Assembly (NCBI GenBank): GCA_029718625.1
Contig: CM056379.1
Span: 56,785,487 to 56,849,486 of the forward strand
Source of the DNA: Synaphobranchus kaupii
Taxonomy: Eukaryota; Chordata; Actinopteri; Anguilliformes; Synaphobranchidae
DNA: 64,000 bases
Direction of reading: 5' to 3'
The position numbers and the translations under genes are program-made. Every line of letters starts with the position of its first letter. The first letter of the stretch is position 1. The notes under the pieces were generated by a model. That model saw nothing but the letters and a program-made list of their open reading frames with translations. It made no database searches and had not been told where the DNA came from. Positions 44,794-54,868 of the stretch are shown here, one piece after another.

Positions 44794-45180
44794 ATGTCTG
44801 ATTATGAAGTAGGGATGGGTTAGAATATTCAAATATTCGACTAGTCACGCAGGTCTAAATATTCGAATTGCATGCCAGGGTCGCATACATTTTCATATGA
44901 ATTTATTTAAAAATATATATATTTTCTACAGTGTATAGAACTACAAATATGCAGCTGTTGGCTATGTTAGATCATAGGATCTAACATAGCAGCTATCCCT
45001 AGTTAGAGGAACATTGGGGTATTTCGAATTTTCGAATATTCGCTCTCAATGGCCATAAACTATTCGAAAATCATTTTGACCTGTCATGCACATCCCTATT
45101 ATGAAGAAGATGACAGGGTAGAATTTGTAGTTGAATCATACTTGTTCGAGCCGGAATATACTGATTTAGAATTAGAATAA
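44794..45180 (+). pseudogene. Start exon of a P2X7-like-domain protein, split by a hAT MITE
   Basis: ATG at 44794 begins MSDYE, where the MITE with its duplicated target interrupts. On the other side, from 45107, the acidic frame continues and contains ESYLFEPEYTDLE before TAA at 45178-45180. An acidic start followed by YxFEPEYT is the hallmark N-terminus of fish proteins that carry a P2X7-receptor-type cysteine-rich C-terminal domain and occur in TTAA transposons. The 8-bp duplication plus 289-bp insert adds 297 bases, a multiple of three, but the insert has stops. An alanine-rich frame (DAARAAA) follows the stop. The cysteine-rich part is not here. Confidence 0.55.
44810..45098. mobile_element. 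hAT MITE, 289 bp, with 8-bp target duplication
   Basis: It starts TAGGGATG and ends CATCCCTA, flanked by TTATGAAG at 44802-44809 and 45099-45106. The interior has repeated ATATTCGAA motifs at both ends. Confidence 0.95.
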
Positions 45181-45553
45181 ATGGATGCTGCTCGCGCTGC
45201 TGCAGCTACAGGACGACCCAAGGAAAATGCGGAATGATAATAAAAGTTACAGGCTCTCTTACCGGAAGTTCATAAATCTAAACAGAGGCTGAGACGACAT
45301 AATCACATACGGCATTTTTGTTTCCAACAACAACACTTGTAAACCTTATTTCAGTGGATTTAGGCGGTTATTTTAAAACAAGTTAGCCGGGGGGAAATTA
45401 TATCCAATGGCAAGATGCTAATTGTTAGCGTTGCTCTAATTCAGGAATGCTACAACGACGAGACCAGGACAGCATCACTACAGCCTTACATACCATTTCA
45501 GGGGAAAGTAAAACAATATCAAATTCTTCAAAATGGCTGAACTATCCTTTTAA

Positions 45554-46954
45554 TAATCGATCTAAGGTCTGCGGAACTGATGTAGTAACCCACTCTTGCA
45601 ATTTGATTAAGCATGAGTTTTTCATCAGTTTTTCATCTGTCCAAAAATGATTACTTTTATTAATAATTGCACTGCTGCTCCTCACAGCTCCTTGCTGTTT
45701 GCCATGTTGGTTTCAGTATGAATTGTGAAACAACATCCGGTTCACTGCGTCTGGTGACCTTCCACGTGCGCAGAACGTCAGAAGCCGAAAGAAGATAACT
45801 AGCTAAGTTAACCATTGTCCATTGAAAATCTAAGTGTTGCAGTAAATTATAAAATTATCCAGAATTTCATTATAGTTTTAACATTATACATGGTTATTCT
45901 TAGAATGTTTTGTTGGGTATGGCAAAGCCAAGAGTCCTTTAGCCAATATTAGGACGGATCATAGAATGTCATACCCGCCTTGATAAAGATGAGCTAAGAA
46001 GGCTGTATAAAATAAACAGTACAGTTAATGAGCTAAACCTATATTGCATGCTCAAAATGTTTTATATCAATACATTTGCTAATATTTCTTTCCAAAAAAG
46101 GAGCGTGTGTGCGCGCATTGTTACACCCAGAGATTTCCTAAATACAGAGATACAAATGTCCGCTGTTTTTGAATGAGGAAAGGTGAGACATTTCCGGCTC
46201 AACACTTGACCAATCATGCGTGCCATAGCTGTGAAGCTTCTGCCTATCTTTGAAAATTTCTGCATGTGTTCCAACCCTCTCCAGCTACTGTAGGGCCACT
46301 TGAGTGACATTTAAGGCAGGCTCTCACTCCAAACAAACTTTGCGTGCCGATAAACTGTTCAGAGGGTTTCTAATATGCTCTAGAGCTATTTAAGTCTTCA
46401 TAAAAGTAGTCAATGATAATATGTGTATTTTGGGCTTCAAACTGAACTTTTGCACTCCAAGTAGCCTAGACAAAAAAATAAAAACACCAGGTGGACTACA
46501 AGTATGACATGAGTTTATAAATGAGATGACGATTCCATGTTTCAACGTTAATCTCATTCTAAATTAAATTTAGAATAATTAAACTCATGTTACCACCCAT
46601 GTAGCTACTATAGCTATCTGTAGACATTTAGGTAGGCTATAAACCGTGTAATATCGGATTTTGACATCAAAATGACGAAGGAACTATGCTGTTTGAAAAC
46701 CATTGAAGACAAGGCAATATATGCTATACATTGCACAGTGTCAACTGCTCGTGACATGCATACATTTGTGGGTGACATGCATAGCCTACACCGCCCATGA
46801 CATGCATACAGTGAGCACCATAATTTGTTGGACACATTATTATTTTAGTTCTGTATTCTAGCACTTTGAGTAAGAAAGAATACAATGATAATGTGGTTAG
46901 TGCCGACTGTCATCTTTAATTTTAAGGTATTTTTATACATAGCCTATCGGATGA
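45554..46954. other. Single-copy-looking DNA, no supported feature
   Basis: Short diverged TGACATGCATA repeats occur near 46750-46810. No gene recognised. Confidence 0.4.
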
Positions 46955-47110
46955 ACCATTTAGAAATTACAGCACTTTTCGTACATAGTCCCCTCATTTT
47001 AGGGCACTTAAAATCTTTGGACAGTTTAGCATTATGTACAATAAAGTAAACAATTAATATTTGGTCGCATATCCTTTGCATACCGTGACTTCCTGAAGTC
47101 TGGTCACCCT
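46955..47110 (-). repeat. Tc1-like family fragment
   Basis: GAACCATTTAGAAATTACAG through ATTTTAGGGCACTT to CATATCCTTTGCATACCGTG matches the arm at 26407-26625 and the entrance to the hairpin at 35372. Both termini are missing. Confidence 0.75.
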
Positions 47111-47843
47111 TGCCTCTTTTTCGTTCAAAATAAAAGCTAATGGGCTTCATTGCTAAAAATGTATGGATATTTTTAATAGATAGCCTAATTGATAATGTTT
47201 TTTTCACGGTCTCTCTCCACTTCTCTCACTCACTGTCTCAAAACGAAGGCAGCCTTGCTGCCTTGGTGCCTTGCTGTCTTGCGGTCTTGCTCCCTCTGAA
47301 GGTACCTCAAAAGGCAACAAATTTGGGACACACTTCGAAGGCAGGATAATGTCACATGAGATCAGTGTTTACGTTTGTTCATTATACTACGTCAGCTTGG
47401 TAGCAAGTTAGCTGGCTAGTTACTGGAAAGCTCACATAGGCTTAAACACATCAGATACACTATTCCAGTGTATTAAATAAAATGCATTTTTAAATATAAC
47501 TACAACAAATTATGGAGTTTACTGTATATTCAGACTGTAAAAAGCTCCCCTGACGCTGCGGCAAATACCGCATCGTTGTTTTCGGCCGCCATTAATTTAA
47601 CGGAAGTGAGAACCCTGATGTAATCGCAAAGACTTATGTTGGTTTGAGACACAGCATGACTGTCGTCACAGAAAACTGTGCTGTCATTTCCCGCCTCAAA
47701 CTGTGATTGGCGCATTGTCTTTTGTGGAATCTGGAACTTGTACTTTTTAAACGATTAGCAGCCAGGAACAAAACGGCAACTGCAGCAGTAGTTTTACGAA
47801 GTACTACAAGTTAGATTATAATCTTTACTCGCACACTGTGCTC
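47111..47843. other. Unassigned DNA
   Basis: Includes a CTTGCTGCCTTGG-type short repeat near 47255-47290. No gene recognised. Confidence 0.4.
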
Positions 47844-47848
47844 GTAAA

Positions 47849-48065
47849 TGTTAGGGTGCAGTAGGGACTGAAGTGCAGACAGTAAACCGAAGTTTAGTGG
47901 CAAAAGCCACGAGGAAAGGGCAGAATCAGAGTCAGGAACAGGCAGTAGTCAAAACCAGGTGATCATGGTAAAAGTACACAAACAAAATCCAAAAAGCGAA
48001 GTCAAGAAACAAAATCAAAATGTCAGGGGAACAGAAATCAGGCACATGAAGAAACTAGCAAAACA
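47849..48065 (-). repeat. 3' LTR, truncated (R/U5-side part only)
   Basis: Matches the inner 215 or so bases of the other LTR, from GGGTGCAGTAGGGACT to GAAACTAGCAAAA. The promoter-side part, and the end of the pol region with it, has been deleted. Confidence 0.85.
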
Positions 48066-48084
48066 CAAACCAAACCGCAGCAAC

Positions 48085-48960
48085 TTTAGTGATGGGAAAG
48101 GGGCAGATGAACCGTGGGGTCAGCTTGCGGGATTCGACTCTGAGGGGGAGGTCCTGGGTGGACAGCCAGACCTGCTGCCCTTGGAGGTGCTGTGGAGCTC
48201 AGGAGCGACGGCGGTCCGCCGCTCGCTTGGTCCTTCGAGAAGCACGTAGCAGAGCAAAACGGGTGCACTTCCATGTTCTGAGACAATGCCGGGCAAATGC
48301 CTCTGCCGAGGCTACTCCCACTTCAACCTCCTGGCATGGGAACAGCAGGGGCTGGTATCCCAAGCAGCACGGTAGACAGACCGGTAGAGGCGGATGGCAG
48401 GGAGTTGATTGAGTATTCGACCCAGGGTTATTAGCAACTCCCGGACCCCTGATCACGGGAGGTAAGGCAACGCAGCACGGTTTGACCATTGGATTGAGGA
48501 TGGAAGCCTGAGGAAAGACTGACAGAAGCACCCAGTAACTTGCAAAAAGCCGACAGCAGCTTGGGTAAGGCCAGGAGGTGGACTGCCTTGGAAAATCTGT
48601 CGACAATGGTAAGTATGGTGGTGTTACCGTCAGGGGCAGGCCAGTAACAAAGTCCAGGGTGATGTGCAACCAAGGTCTCTCGTGGATCAGTAGGGGGCAT
48701 AGTAGACCAGCAGGAGGCGCAGTGGAGAGTTTGTTCTGGGCACAGACTGAGCAGGCAGAGACGAAGCCGCCGATATCCTCATCCAAGGAAGCCCACCAGA
48801 AGCGTTGGGTGATGAAGGCTTTGGTGCGTCGGGTTCCTGGGTGACAGGCTAGTTGGGAGGAGTGTCCCCACTGCAGGACCTGCGAGCGGACAGTTGGGGA
48901 ACAAAGAGCAGATTATTACCCGCCCAGCAGTGAGAGGGTAGGATGGTGTCTTTCTCAGCG
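48085..48960 (-). pseudogene. Gypsy integrase remnant with deletions
   Basis: On the minus strand the frames show the end of the zinc-binding region ([10 protein letters not shown], the CC half of an HHCC finger) followed by [16 protein letters not shown], which holds the first catalytic aspartate. After a frame change come [17 protein letters not shown] and then, directly, SAFCKLLG and [10 protein letters not shown]; the segment that should carry the second aspartate is missing. The tail shows a basic ADRRRS region and a DLPLR-type stretch, which normally lies before the chromodomain of this group; the chromodomain itself is gone with the 3' deletion. The frame changes at least three times. 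Nonfunctional. Confidence 0.8.
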
Positions 48961-50438
48961 GGTTCTTCAGAGGCCTCTGTCTGTCCTGCTTGACCACCAA
49001 CAGCTCCCGGTCCCCGATGCTGTAGTTCCGCTCAGTGGGGCTCAGATGGTGTGAGAAGGCGCAGGGGTGTAGTTTGCCATCCGCAGGAGATACTTGTGAG
49101 AGAACCGCTCCCAATCCCACATCTGAAGCGTCCACCTCCACCACAAACTGCCGAGAGGGATCAGGATGGGTGCCGAGATTAACCTTCCCTTCAGGTCCTG
49201 GAAGGCGTTGTCGGCCGCGGGGGTCCAGGCAAACCTCTTGGCCGAAGACGTCAGAGCGGTGAGGGGGGCCGCTACTGAGCTGTAGTTACAAATGAAGCGG
49301 CGGTAAAAGTTGGCAAACCTCAGGAAGCGTTGCAACTCACGGTAGGACTCGGGTCTGGGCCATTCCATCACCACCTGGACCTTCCCTTGGTCCATCTGGA
49401 TGCCGTCTGGGGAAATGACAAACTCCAGGAACGAGACAGTTTCACGGTGGAATTCACACTTCAATATCTTCCAGGAGTCTCTGGAGAACTTTGCGGACAT
49501 GGTTAGTATGGTCAGAACTGGAACGGAGAAGATCAGGATATCGTCTAAATAAACATACACAAACTGACCGAGCATGTCGCGGAGGACATCATTGACCAGG
49601 GCTTGGAATACAGCAGGAGAGTTAGTTAGCCCGAATGGCATCACCGGGTATTCGTAGTGGCTGGTGGGTGTGTTAAACGCGGTCTTCCACTCATCCCCCT
49701 TGCGAATACGGACCAGGTGGTAGGCATTATGGAGATCCAACTTTGTGAAGATTTTCGCCCCCTGTAGTGACTCGAAAGCATAGGACATGAGAGGAAGAGG
49801 GTAACGGTTCTTTACCGTGATGGCGTTGATACCCCGGTTCTTCTTTCCCACGAAGAAGAACCCTGTCCCGGCTGGAGAAGAAGGGGGGGACGGATGATAC
49901 CTGTGGCCAGTGACTCCTGTATGTATTTGTTCATGGCCTCCCTTTCGGGGCAAGAGAGAGAGAACAGGCGGCCCCTGGGTGGTGTCGTTCCGGGCAGGAG
50001 GTCAATCGCGCAGTCGTAGGGGCGATGAGGCGGCAGTGAGCTGGCGCGGGATTTACTGAAGACCTCCCTCAGGTCCAGGTATTCAGGTGGCACGGAAGAC
50101 AGATCAGCCGCCTCTCTCCTCGGGGCATCGGCTGGATCAGCAGGAACCTGAGCATGTCGGAGACAGTATGATAAACAGTAGGGGCTCCATTCCAGGATGC
50201 GGTTGTTCGCCCAGTCTACCCAAGGATTGTGTTTGGTTAGCCAGGGGTGACTACGGGCACTACGGGCGCTCGAGGAGAGCTGATAATGTAGAACACAATG
50301 TCCTCCCAATGATTGCCAGACAACATAAGACTCACTGGAGGGGTGACGTGGGTAATACGGACCAGTGGTGATGGCAAGCGCTTCCAGTGGGTTCTGGATG
50401 GGGATGCTGGTCAGGTTCCGCATCCATGAAGTTTCCAT
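48960..50438 (-). pseudogene. Gypsy reverse transcriptase and RNase H remnant
   Basis: One frame is open for 303 codons (49953-49042). It contains [10 protein letters not shown], then [12 protein letters not shown], the catalytic block KLDLHNAYH (aspartate near 49737), [13 protein letters not shown], and the VYVYLDDIL box at about 49560-49530 with the YLDD active site. [12 protein letters not shown], the thumb/connection motif, follows. About ten residues appear to be missing between GKK and RG. An upstream frame (50438-49812) carries the RT N-terminal leader ([21 protein letters not shown]). RNase H begins in another frame near 49144 ([16 protein letters not shown]), but after RELLVVK the rest of the domain is deleted. 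Confidence 0.9.
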
Positions 50439-50560
50439 CTGCGCCGGAGTACATCAGTACGGAGACCACCTGGATGCGATCGTTAAGCAGGAGGGAGGCA
50501 GATAGCAGAGAACGGGTGTTAGGGGTTTGCTGAAGAGGGGTAATGCTCACCTTTAATCCC
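50332..50560 (-). pseudogene. Gypsy aspartic protease remnant, active-site Asp replaced
   Basis: The frame ending gag continues into a retropepsin-like segment, [13 protein letters not shown]. The catalytic motif is normally DSGA; the aspartate codon at 50451-50449 reads TAC, tyrosine. The frame then shifts near 50400. In these elements the protease matures the Gag and Pol products, so this change alone would block processing. Confidence 0.8.
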
Positions 50561-51505
50561 CTGGCTACGGGTGAGTGTTGGCTTTTAACAGGGCAGTTGG
50601 CGATTAAGTGGTTGGGGAACCCGCAGTAGAGACAGGATTGGGACTTGATCCTGCGTTGGCGCTCCGCAGGGGTCAGACGGGTGCAGTCAATCTGCATGGG
50701 TTCCGGATCATTATGCAGAGGTCCGGGTCCCAATGGGGTTGGAACAGATGACCAGAATGCTCTGGATGTGGTGTCCGCCTCTTTGTAGCGGATGGCCCCT
50801 CATCAACCTCTTTCTGTCACGGGTGGAAAGGTGCCGGTCAGTCTATATGGCCATCTTGATAAGGGTGTCGAGGCTGGCCGGCAGCTCATCCTTGACGCCA
50901 TCGGCGAGACCATGGAGGAAGGCGTCATACTGGGCCTCCTGGTTCCAGCTGGTCGATGGCGTAGTCTGAGACCGTGTTCCTCCCTTGACGAATCTGGAGC
51001 ATCTCTTGGGCCACCTTGTGGCCTTGCCGGGAACGGTCGAACACCCGCTTCATCTCCTCTGTGAATGTGGCATGGGACGAGCAGACAGGAGACCGTGCAT
51101 CCCACACCGCCGTTCCCCACTCCCTGGCTTTGTGAGGAGGGTGATGATGTAGGCGATTCTGGCGCGGTCAGTAGGGAAGGTGGAGGGTTGGAGCTCAAAC
51201 ACGAGTGAGCACTGTGACAGGAAGGAGCGACAGGTCTCCGGCTCAGCAGCGTACGGCCCAGGGGGTGGTAGACGGGGCTCTCTTCCCGGCGCTGACCCAG
51301 AGACTTGAGGGGCTGGCACCGGGTTGGACAGAGTGGCTTCTCTTCCGAGCTGGAACTGTTGAAACTGCGCTGTCAGGTGATTCATGCTTCCAGCGAAAGT
51401 TTTGAGAGTCCTGCTGAGTGAGTCCGGCTGTGTTTTGTGCTGTCCCAAAAGCACTCCCTGCTGGGCCAGAACCGACTTGATTTGGCTGCTGTCCGCTGAG
51501 TCCAT
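50560..51505 (-). pseudogene. Gypsy gag remnant with CCHC zinc knuckle
   Basis: The frame from 51505 begins MDSADSSQIKSVLAQQG, has a glutamine-rich coiled segment, a proline-rich linker and the start of a retrotransposon gag domain (CRSFLSQCSLVFELQPS). A frameshift follows near 51100; the gag domain goes on in the frame at 51107-50925 (FTEEMKRVFDRS and the following DYAI). A third frame from 50733 ends with the knuckle CLYCGFPNHLIANC (about 50634-50593), spaced C-x2-C-x4-H-x4-C, the nucleic-acid binding motif. Gag would form the particle. The start codon is only 17 bases inside the LTR. Confidence 0.85.
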
Positions 51506-51507
51506 CT

Positions 51508-51521
51508 TGGCGAGTTTGTAC
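51508..51521 (-). promoter_or_regulatory. Candidate self-priming primer-binding site
   Basis: The bases just inside the 5' LTR (minus strand GTACAAACTCGCC) do not end like a tRNA primer site (no TGG start). They can pair with GCAAGTTCGTCAC in the LTR at about 53312-53324, with two A/C mismatches and one bulge. Confidence 0.4.
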
Positions 51522-52041
51522 TGTCAGGGTGCAGTAGGGACTCAAGCGCAGACAGTACTTGAAAAATAAATCGAAGTTTATTAGTGTCAAAAGCCACGAG
51601 GAAAAGGCAGAATCGTAGTCAGGAACAGGCAGTAGTCAAAACCAGTTGATCACAGCAAAAGTACCAAAACACAATCTAGTAATGTTACGGATGATCCCGA
51701 AGCTCCGAGCTGTGTGTCGAGTACGTAGGACAGTTTCTACAGAAGCCTCGCACTGAAGCTTGTATCACTTTCAGAGAAGCACGTGATCGATGACAAACGA
51801 GGCCTCGGGTGCTGTAGAACCATGTGATCGGTTTGTTTTGCGTTTTGGGCGGAATTAGGGGTTTTGAATTGTAGATATAAAGGAGCGATACCCCCCTTAT
51901 TTCGAGGGTTGTTGCGGAGAGTTTATTAATATTGGTATTATTGCTATTGAAAGTTTTTGGAGGAATTTTTGGAGGATTTTTTATTTTATTTTTTTGTACA
52001 ACTTTTGTACAGTTTTGTCGTTTTTGTACAAAAATAGGCTA

Positions 52042-52146
52042 ATGGAACCTGCATGGAAGCGAAAATCTTCTCCTGCTTGGGAATATTTTGACCCGATATC
52101 TCCAAATAAGGCAGGCCTAAGTGGCGTAGATATAAAAATACACTGA
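52042..52146 (+). pseudogene. hAT transposase first exon
   Basis: MEPAWKRKSSPAWEYFDPIS followed by PNK is a typical start of ZBED-like hAT transposases, in which a short acidic or aromatic leader (S.VWEYF) precedes the BED zinc finger. The normal splice donor would follow the lysine codon at about 52110; the base after AAG|G is C instead of T (GCAGG), so splicing there would need a GC donor. Read through, the frame stops at 52146. The next exon is about 220 bases downstream in the same direction. Confidence 0.65.
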
Positions 52147-52331
52147 AACGCTATTCGAACACTGGGCTAGCAATCGACTGTGCATGTAGTTCGTTGGTTG
52201 TTATTTTAACGTAACTACAGCAGCTTATTACGATTTGTTTAATATTATTATGATTTGATTGTTATTTCTTATTCTTTCTTATTATCATTATCATCTGCAT
52301 TCCTTCTCAAATGGCATATTATTTAATTTCG

Positions 52332-52446
52332 AAGGTAAAGTGCTTGCTGTGCCTAAAGGAGCTGGCTTACAGCAATAATACCTCATCCAGGCATTATTGG
52401 GCAATGCATGAAAATGCACCTGCCAATGAGCAAGAAACCAGCGGAG
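52332..52446 (+). pseudogene. hAT transposase BED zinc-finger exon
   Basis: The frame reads KVKCLLCLKELAYSNNTSS, then RHYWAMHENAP, matching a BED finger: C-x2-C, a serine-rich middle, and a final pair H-x4-H (in RHYWAMH). BED fingers bind DNA in hAT transposases and their domesticated relatives. It seems to lack two residues before RH compared with the usual TSSMLRH. A GT follows at 52447. No catalytic hAT segment occurs before the element ends, so the copy is internally deleted. Confidence 0.8.
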
Positions 52447-52901
52447 GTTATTTATTTATTTATTTTACTTTTTAATAGCAGTTATGGTTGCTTTATCATA
52501 ATCATACTGACATACATGTTGATAAAAATACATTTGCACATTGTTATTTTGCCATAGGTTCCAGAAAGCAAGAACTTGATGAGGCCGTTAATAAAAATCA
52601 ATAAAAACCTCCCTTTTCAGTCACAAAAGCACCTTCCCTTTCACTGCCCATACTGAAGCACATTCACTTTCACTGCCTGGTTACAGAAGCACTCCCAGTC
52701 CCAGACCAGAAACCACTTTTACTGCTCAATAGAACCCCACACAAATGTTGTCCCCCTTTATATCAATCTTCCTGTTTTTTTCATTTTGAAAGTTAATATA
52801 ATATTATTACATATATTATTTTATAGGCTAATATATCTTAGTATAAAACAAATCTAGCCTAATGACAGTTACAAATATAAATTATGAGTATGTTAGTATG
52901 T

Positions 52902-52990
52902 GTATCGCCTGAGCGGGGTTTTGAACTGGTACTTTCTCTTACAGAAATGGCTCTGAAGTCCGACGCGTTACCAGTGAGCTAAAGGGTCAC
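52902..52990 (-). pseudogene. tRNA-like sequence with a long variable arm (pseudogene or SINE head)
   Basis: On the minus strand TAGCTCACTGG fits an A box and AGTTCAAAACCCC a B box. Between them CTTCAGA could be an anticodon loop (TCA) and TTTCT...AGAAA a variable-arm stem. The acceptor ends do not pair. It lies inside the hAT remnant. Confidence 0.35.
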
Positions 52991-53348
52991 TTGTTGCTAG
53001 CTCGCGGCAACTTCGTTATTTTGAACCTGGGGTGGAATTTGTAATGATTTCGTTGCTCTAAATTACTTTTACCAGCAGGTGTCACTAGTGTACACTGTGT
53101 TGAATGAGGCTTTGAGTAATGAATCTATTTGCGATACAATTGGCTGCAAAGCCTCAGTGCTTCAGGAAGCCTCATTTCGCCATCACTAACACAATCCAAA
53201 AAGCGAAGTCAAGAAACAAAATCAAAAAGTCAGGAGAACAGAAATCAGGCACACAAAGAAACTAGCAAAATACGGGTCAGGAAAGGCTTGTAGCAAAACA
53301 GAGCAAAGCAGGCAACTGTGACGAACTTGCAGAGAACCCAAGACAGAG

Positions 53349-53356
53349 TGGAACTT
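53349..53356 (-). promoter_or_regulatory. TATA-like box of the 5' LTR
   Basis: TATTTAAG on the minus strand. It is the only clear TATA-like motif in the promoter-side half of the LTR. Confidence 0.5.
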
Positions 53357-53840
53357 AAATACACAGACTAACGAGCAAACAAGAGACAGGTGAAAAGCAG
53401 GGCAGGTGAGACACATAAGTAATCAGGAGCTGACACATAAGGCGGAGCGGACACAATGGGGAAGTAAACACACACAAGAGCACATGGCTGGGAGACGGCC
53501 AATGAAAACAATAACACACAAACAAAAACGGACATGACCGAAACAGACATAACAGAAAAACATAACACAGACTCAAATACTGACAGTAAATGATTTTTCC
53601 GTTTCGCACATGTCTATTTTTAGGAGCAAATGCGAGCGAAACGCTCGCACTGTAGAGCCCTGTATGATGATGGCCCTCTCACTCTCCAGACTCCACAGTA
53701 GTGTTAGTGGCACAGAAAACAGGTGGAGTGTGAATATTTGTGACACATATTTCTTTGGGAAATAAATGATCATGACCTGTAAGTTGGTATTCCATAGGAC
53801 TGAAGATTCACCTCGCCCCTACACAGTCCAGCATTATAAC

Positions 53841-54860
53841 TAGGGGTGTGAATCTTTGGCTTCACAGCGATTCGATTCGATTACGATTCAGTAGTTGGCG
53901 ATTCGATTCAAGGACACTTTTTTTTTTTTTGGAACGATTCGATTCGATTCGATTCTGTAAACCACGATTCGATTCAGTAACTTTTAACCAAAATTCTATA
54001 TCCATGAAATAAACATGCAATAATGCGAGTGAGACTATCTGTATTCTTCTGAAAGGTGAAAAAATAAACAGACAACAGAATTACTTATTAAACATATTTA
54101 TCCTATAAAAAAAGTAGTCCTGCATAATATTTTATGCTGAATACAAAAATGTAATTAAACATGGCTCAGTTATTTTGAACATTTTTCAATAGGCTACATG
54201 CTGGCAGGGGAGAGAGTGGGTGGGTGAGTGAGTGAGTGAGTTAAGAGTCAGTGAGCGAGTGAGAGCGGTACTTCCTTGCAGGCTGACTAGCTCAGTGTTT
54301 CCCCTACCATTATCTTGGCCGGGCGGGACAAGAGGGAAAATAAATAATTTTAATGAAAAAAAAAAAATAATTTATATTATTCTTTTTTTAAAATATATAT
54401 ATATATATAATCTTTTTTTATTTATTTTTTATGTAGCTGCAATATTTCCCTTACCGCAGAATGCGGGAATGATCAAAATAGCATCTGGAAAAACCCTTGC
54501 CAAAACAGCTTCGGTTGTTTTCAATGGCAGCGCTGATATTATGAGGGTGTAATTATAGTTTCCGCCTCTACGTAAAATGGCGCACTTTCACCGCCCGGCC
54601 TGAAAAAAAATCTAGGGGAAACACTGTAGCTGATGACAGAGTTACGGATTACCGCATTTCACAAAAAAATGTGTAAACTAAGTCTTAAAACAATAATCAT
54701 AATTAAGAATCGCGAGTCATTAGATTTAAAGCATTTATATCAATTATTGGTGAAGCCAAAGCGATTCATTCTATTTATTTATTTTAGCAGATCGATTTAG
54801 TTGCATCGGTAGGACTGACCATCGATTCATCGATGAATCGCATGAATCGTTACACCCCTA
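53841..54860. mobile_element. hAT MITE, 1020 bp, with 8-bp target duplication
   Basis: It starts TAGGGGTGTGAATC and ends GTTACACCCCTA, flanked by ATTATAAC at 53833-53840 and 54861-54868. Subterminal GATTCGATTCGATT repeats are typical. A second MITE lies inside. Confidence 0.95.
54293..54626. mobile_element. Nested hAT-type MITE, 334 bp
   Basis: CAGTGTTTCCCCTA and TAGGGGAAACACTG are exact inverted ends, a widespread fish hAT terminus. TAGCT flanks both sides (54288-54292 and 54627-54631), shorter than the usual 8-bp duplication. Confidence 0.85.
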
Positions 54861-54868
54861 ATTATAAC

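Larger units (their letters stand above)
44365..45549. mobile_element. Foldback TTAA-type element with about 300-bp arms, left tip lost
   Basis: 44365-44670 and about 45215-45504 are inverted copies (AAATGGTATGTAAGGCTGTA near 44370 returns inverted near 45480). The right end GGCTGAACTATCCTTT followed by TTAA (45550-45553) resembles the AGGGATAGTTC end at 4419. The matching left tip has been replaced. Between the arms is a start exon of a P2X7-like protein, split by a hAT MITE. Confidence 0.75.
51677..53188 (+). mobile_element. hAT transposon remnant (1.5 kb) in the Gypsy 5' LTR
   Basis: It starts TAGTAATG, ends CATCACTA and is flanked by ACACAATC at 51669-51676 and 53189-53196. The LTR continues without loss on both sides, as comparison with the other LTR shows. 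It contains two exons of a BED-finger transposase and lacks the catalytic region. Confidence 0.95.
47849..53585 (-). mobile_element. Ty3/Gypsy retrotransposon (Tf1/sushi-like), degenerate, 5-bp target duplication
   Basis: The element runs on the minus strand from the 5' LTR (53585-51522) through gag, protease, reverse transcriptase, RNase H and integrase remnants to a truncated 3' LTR (about 48065-47849). GTAAA lies on both sides, at 47844-47848 and 53586-53590. Protease-RT-RNase H-integrase is the Gypsy order. The gag-start and pol sequences are of the kind found in vertebrate Tf1/sushi elements. A hAT inserted later into the 5' LTR. Confidence 0.9.
51522..53585 (-). repeat. 5' LTR, interrupted by a hAT element
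   Basis: Starts TGTCAGTATTTGAG at 53585 and ends CACCCTGACA at 51522. Without the hAT and one target copy it is about 544 bp. It carries a TATTTAAG box near 53355, about 31 bases before the presumed transcript start. Confidence 0.9.

Noticed and set aside
50803..51198. 131-codon minus-strand frame overlapping gag
   Set aside because: Different frame from the gag domain; serine- and proline-rich shadow of the GC-rich gag sequence.
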